Assembly: GCF_001421965.1 (NCBI RefSeq)
Contig: NZ_LMLP01000024.1
Span: forward strand, 1 to 64,000
Length of the DNA stretch: 64,000 bases
Source of the DNA: Sphingomonas sp. Leaf67
GTDB lineage: Bacteria > Pseudomonadota > Alphaproteobacteria > Sphingomonadales > Sphingomonadaceae
Direction: 5' to 3'
Below are positions 61,850 through 64,000 of the stretch, piece by piece (position 1 is the stretch's first letter; the number at the start of each line of letters is the position of its first letter). The translations under genes and the position numbers were made by a program. Under the pieces are notes generated by a model. The model was not told where the DNA came from. It made no database searches and saw only the letters and a program-made list of their open reading frames with translations.

Positions 61850-62473
61850 TCATGCGTTTTCGAACGTATCGCCTTCGAGCACGCGCAGACGTCCGTCCTC
61901 AATCGCGAAAACCGCGCCGTGCAGCTTGAGCGTGCCGGCTTCGACCCGTTCCTTGACGAACGGGAAGGTCATCAGGTTGTTTAGCGAGACTTTTACGCCT
62001 TCCTGCTCAAGCGCCTTCTGGCCTTCGGGACCGGTGCCATGTTCGGCCACGACCTTTTCGCGTGCCCCATCGAGCAGGTCGATCCAGTGGGCGACGAAGC
62101 CGCCTTCCCCCGGCTTGGTATTCGCCAGCGCCTGGGTGAGGCAGGCGTTGACGCCGCCGCAAGCGCCGTGGCCGAGGACGAGGACTTCCTCGACCTCCAG
62201 CTTCGTCACCGCGAATTCCAGCGCTGCCGACACGCCGTGCCGCCCGCCATCGTCCTCGAACGGCGGCACGAGATTGGCGACGTTGCGCACCACGAAAATT
62301 TCGCCCGGACGTGCGCCGAAAATGGTCGCCGGATCGACGCGGCTATCGGAGCAGGCGATCACCATGACCTTGGGGCTCTGGCCACCGGCCAGTTCGCTCC
62401 AGCGCTGGCGTTCCTGCTGCCACTCGGTGCCACGAAAGCGATAATAGCCCTCTTTGAGGTCGCTGAAGTGCAT
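61850..62473 (-). CDS. Beta-class carbonic anhydrase
   Basis: The 207-residue enzyme interconverts CO2 and bicarbonate. Zinc ligands are C41, H102 and C105 (VIACSDSRVDP; VLGHGACGGVNA), with the C41-x-D43-x-R45 dyad also present. The start was taken at 62473 after GGAGA; the longer reading begins in another gene's leader. It is divergent from lipA. It supplies bicarbonate for carboxylases or balances pH. Confidence 0.94.
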   Translation of the reverse strand: MHFSDLKEGYYRFRGTEWQQERQRWSELAGGQSPKVMVIACSDSRVDPATIFGARPGEIFVVRNVANLVPPFEDDGGRHGVSAALEFAVTKLEVEEVLVLGHGACGGVNACLTQALANTKPGEGGFVAHWIDLLDGAREKVVAEHGTGPEGQKALEQEGVKVSLNNLMTFPFVKERVEAGTLKLHGAVFAIEDGRLRVLEGDTFENA

Positions 62474-62583
62474 CAATGATTCTCCGTCGAAATGTATAAT
62501 TCTTCCCTCGGTCGGTAGACGCATGGCGCGCGCGAACGTTGCAGGCGGTTGTTCGTTTCGCCGTGCATCGCTATCTGACACGC

Positions 62584-63510
62584 ATGAACGAGATGACGCC
62601 GCTGCCCCGCCCCGAGCGGATCCGCAAGCCCGACTGGATTCGGGTCAAGGCACCGACCGGCAAGGTCGTGCAGGAAACCCGCGCGCTGATGCGCTCGAAA
62701 AGCCTGACGACGGTATGCGAGGAAGCGGCCTGCCCGAATATCGGCGAATGCTGGTCCAAAAAGCATGCGACCGTCATGATCCTCGGCGACACCTGCACCC
62801 GCGCTTGCGCGTTCTGCAACGTGAAGACCGGCATGCCGCGCGCGGTCGATCCGATGGAGCCGCAGCATGTCGCCGAAGCGGCGGCGGCGATGGGGCTGAA
62901 CCATATCGTCATCACCTCGGTCGATCGCGACGATCTGCCCGATGGCGGTGCCAAGCAGTTCGTGAAGGTGATCGAGGCGATCCGCGCCGCGAACCCGACC
63001 ACGACGATCGAGATCCTGACCCCCGATTTCCGCAACAAGCACGAGGCGGCGGTCGAGATGATCGTGGCGGCGCGCCCGGACGTCTATAACCACAATCTGG
63101 AAACCGTACCGCGCCTCTATCCGACCATCCGTCCCGGCGCGCGCTATTATGCATCGTTACGCCTGCTGGAGAGTGTGAAGAAGCTCGACCCGTCGATCTT
63201 CACCAAATCCGGTATCATGCTCGGCTTGGGCGAAGAACGTCTGGAAGTGCATCAGGTGATGGACGACATGCGATCGGCCGACATCGATTTCCTGACGATG
63301 GGCCAGTATCTGCAACCCACGCCCCGCCACGCGAAGGTCATCGACTTCGTCACGCCCAAGGCCTTTGACGGCTTTGCAGCGATCGCCCGGGCCAAGGGCT
63401 TCCTGCTGGTCGCGTCGTCGCCGCTGACCCGGTCGAGCTACCATGCCGGTGACGATTTCGAACGGATGCGGGCGAACCGCGATGCCAAGCTGGGCGTTGT
63501 CCGCGGCTGA
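62584..63510 (+). CDS. lipA: Lipoyl synthase
   Basis: The 308-residue radical-SAM enzyme inserts two sulphurs into octanoyl groups. The auxiliary cluster cysteines are C45, C50, C56 (VCEEAACPNIGECWSKK) and the SAM cluster is C71-x3-C75-x2-C78 (GDTCTRACAFCNV). The final RSSYH serine motif is present (LTRSSYHAGDDF). Start ATG 62584 (MNEMTPLPRPERIRKPDWI); ATG 62593 is possible. Its stop overlaps the ratA start by one base (TGATG). Confidence 0.96.
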   Translation: MNEMTPLPRPERIRKPDWIRVKAPTGKVVQETRALMRSKSLTTVCEEAACPNIGECWSKKHATVMILGDTCTRACAFCNVKTGMPRAVDPMEPQHVAEAAAAMGLNHIVITSVDRDDLPDGGAKQFVKVIEAIRAANPTTTIEILTPDFRNKHEAAVEMIVAARPDVYNHNLETVPRLYPTIRPGARYYASLRLLESVKKLDPSIFTKSGIMLGLGEERLEVHQVMDDMRSADIDFLTMGQYLQPTPRHAKVIDFVTPKAFDGFAAIARAKGFLLVASSPLTRSSYHAGDDFERMRANRDAKLGVVRG

Positions 63511-64000
63511 TGCCAAAGCACAACGAAACCCGCCATCTGCCCTATTCCCCCGAGCAGATGTTCGATCTGGTCGCCGATGTCGCGCGCTATGGCGAATTCC
63601 TGCCATGGGTCAGCGCGATCCGGGTGCGGTCAAACAGCGATACCGAAATGGTCGCCGACATGATCGTCGGGTTCAAGGGGCTGCGCGAGAGCTTCACGTC
63701 GAAGGTTCAGAAGGAACGGCCCGACCATATCCGCGTCGATTATCTCGACGGGCCGCTCAAATACCTCAACAACGACTGGCGCTTCCGCCCCGACGGGCAG
63801 GGCGGCTGCTATGTCGATTTCGGCGTGGATTTCCAGTTCAAGAGCCGCATGTTCGAAATGCTTGCCGGACAGGTGTTCGACCGGGCGTTGCGCAAGATGA
63901 TCGGCGCGTTCGAGGATCGCGCCGCCGATCTTTACGGCGATTCGGGCACCGGTTCTTCCGGTGCGACTTCGGGCGGCAGCAGCAGTTCGAGCGCACATAG
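63510..64000 (+). CDS. RatA/COQ10-family START-domain protein (3' end outside the window)
   Basis: At least 163 codons are visible; no stop is reached before the window ends. The protein has RHLPYSPEQMFDLVADVARY, GFKGLRESFTSKV and LDGPLKYLNNDWRFRPDG, then FQFKSRMFEMLAGQVFD, the RatA/COQ10 lipid-binding fold. Despite the 'toxin' name, alphaproteobacterial members probably bind ubiquinone. The Ser/Gly-rich tail at the visible end (SGTGSSGATSGGSSSSSAH) is unusual. It is translationally linked to lipA. Confidence 0.87.
   Translation, partial: MPKHNETRHLPYSPEQMFDLVADVARYGEFLPWVSAIRVRSNSDTEMVADMIVGFKGLRESFTSKVQKERPDHIRVDYLDGPLKYLNNDWRFRPDGQGGCYVDFGVDFQFKSRMFEMLAGQVFDRALRKMIGAFEDRAADLYGDSGTGSSGATSGGSSSSSAH

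Noticed and set aside
63510..64000. RatA as the toxin of a toxin-antitoxin pair
   Set aside because: No antitoxin partner (RatB type) follows in view, and COQ10-like function is more likely in alphaproteobacteria.

Overview
The window is high-GC DNA from an alphaproteobacterium, most likely a Sphingomonas-type member of the Sphingomonadaceae. This rests on recognised gene orders rather than a database search: pcm-tolC-popZ(DUF2497)-valS; purM divergent from DUF2066-hdaA-ppk1-ppx; and lptD-surA-pdxA-rsmA. Translation-coupled ATGA/GTGA junctions are very frequent. Almost all of the 64 kb is ordinary chromosomal coding sequence. No phage, CRISPR array, toxin-antitoxin locus or defence island was seen.

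Layout: 1-480 is insertion-sequence wreckage, an IS3-type end inside a nonsense-mutated IS481-type transposase. 691-6416 holds pcm, tolC, popZ and valS; valS carries a segment of clearly lower GC. 6571-11788 holds a lipid kinase, hemB, a GNAT acetyltransferase, a permease/spermidine-synthase-like fusion and a lipoprotein. 11871-12234 is a tandem duplication of tRNA-Arg(ACG) plus its terminator. 12307-20111 is a hemicellulose side-chain locus: two GH43 enzymes, one GH27 enzyme, a GntR/FCD regulator and a sialate-O-acetylesterase-type esterase, with two matching LacI/XylR-like operator motifs. 20154-25297 is an iron-uptake cluster (DUF4198 protein, TonB-dependent receptor, DUF3649, PepSY, DUF3325) with Fur-like palindromes. 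25284-35625 holds trmFO, a DUF488 gene, gyrA with a DUF952 gene, an MscS-type channel, a DUF885 peptidase, an nfeD/SPFH pair and a CitE-like gene. 35663-41293 holds an M28 peptidase, guaB, an rRNA m5C methyltransferase, a TPR protein and a frameshifted SIMPL gene. 41304-46840 is the lptD-surA-pdxA-rsmA operon. 47005-49579 is pepA, a REP pair, holC and ndk. 49771-52569 is a long palindrome, a secreted hypothetical gene and purM-purN-small ORF. 52630-58167 is the DUF2066-hdaA-ppk1-ppx run. 58378-64000 is rnd with an I78 inhibitor gene, aspS, a beta-carbonic anhydrase, lipA and ratA, which runs off the end.

How the genes work together: the outer-membrane genes (lptD, surA, tolC) and cell-pole/replication genes (popZ, hdaA, holC, gyrA) are housekeeping. 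The xylan/galactan cluster and the siderophore-type cluster are the accessory metabolic modules. I found no convincing wholly new system. The most unusual points are the atypical segment in valS, the shared operator motifs in the hemicellulose locus without a LacI gene nearby, the tandem tRNA duplication, the translational coupling of a replication regulator with polyphosphate enzymes, and a palindromic repeat near ndk.
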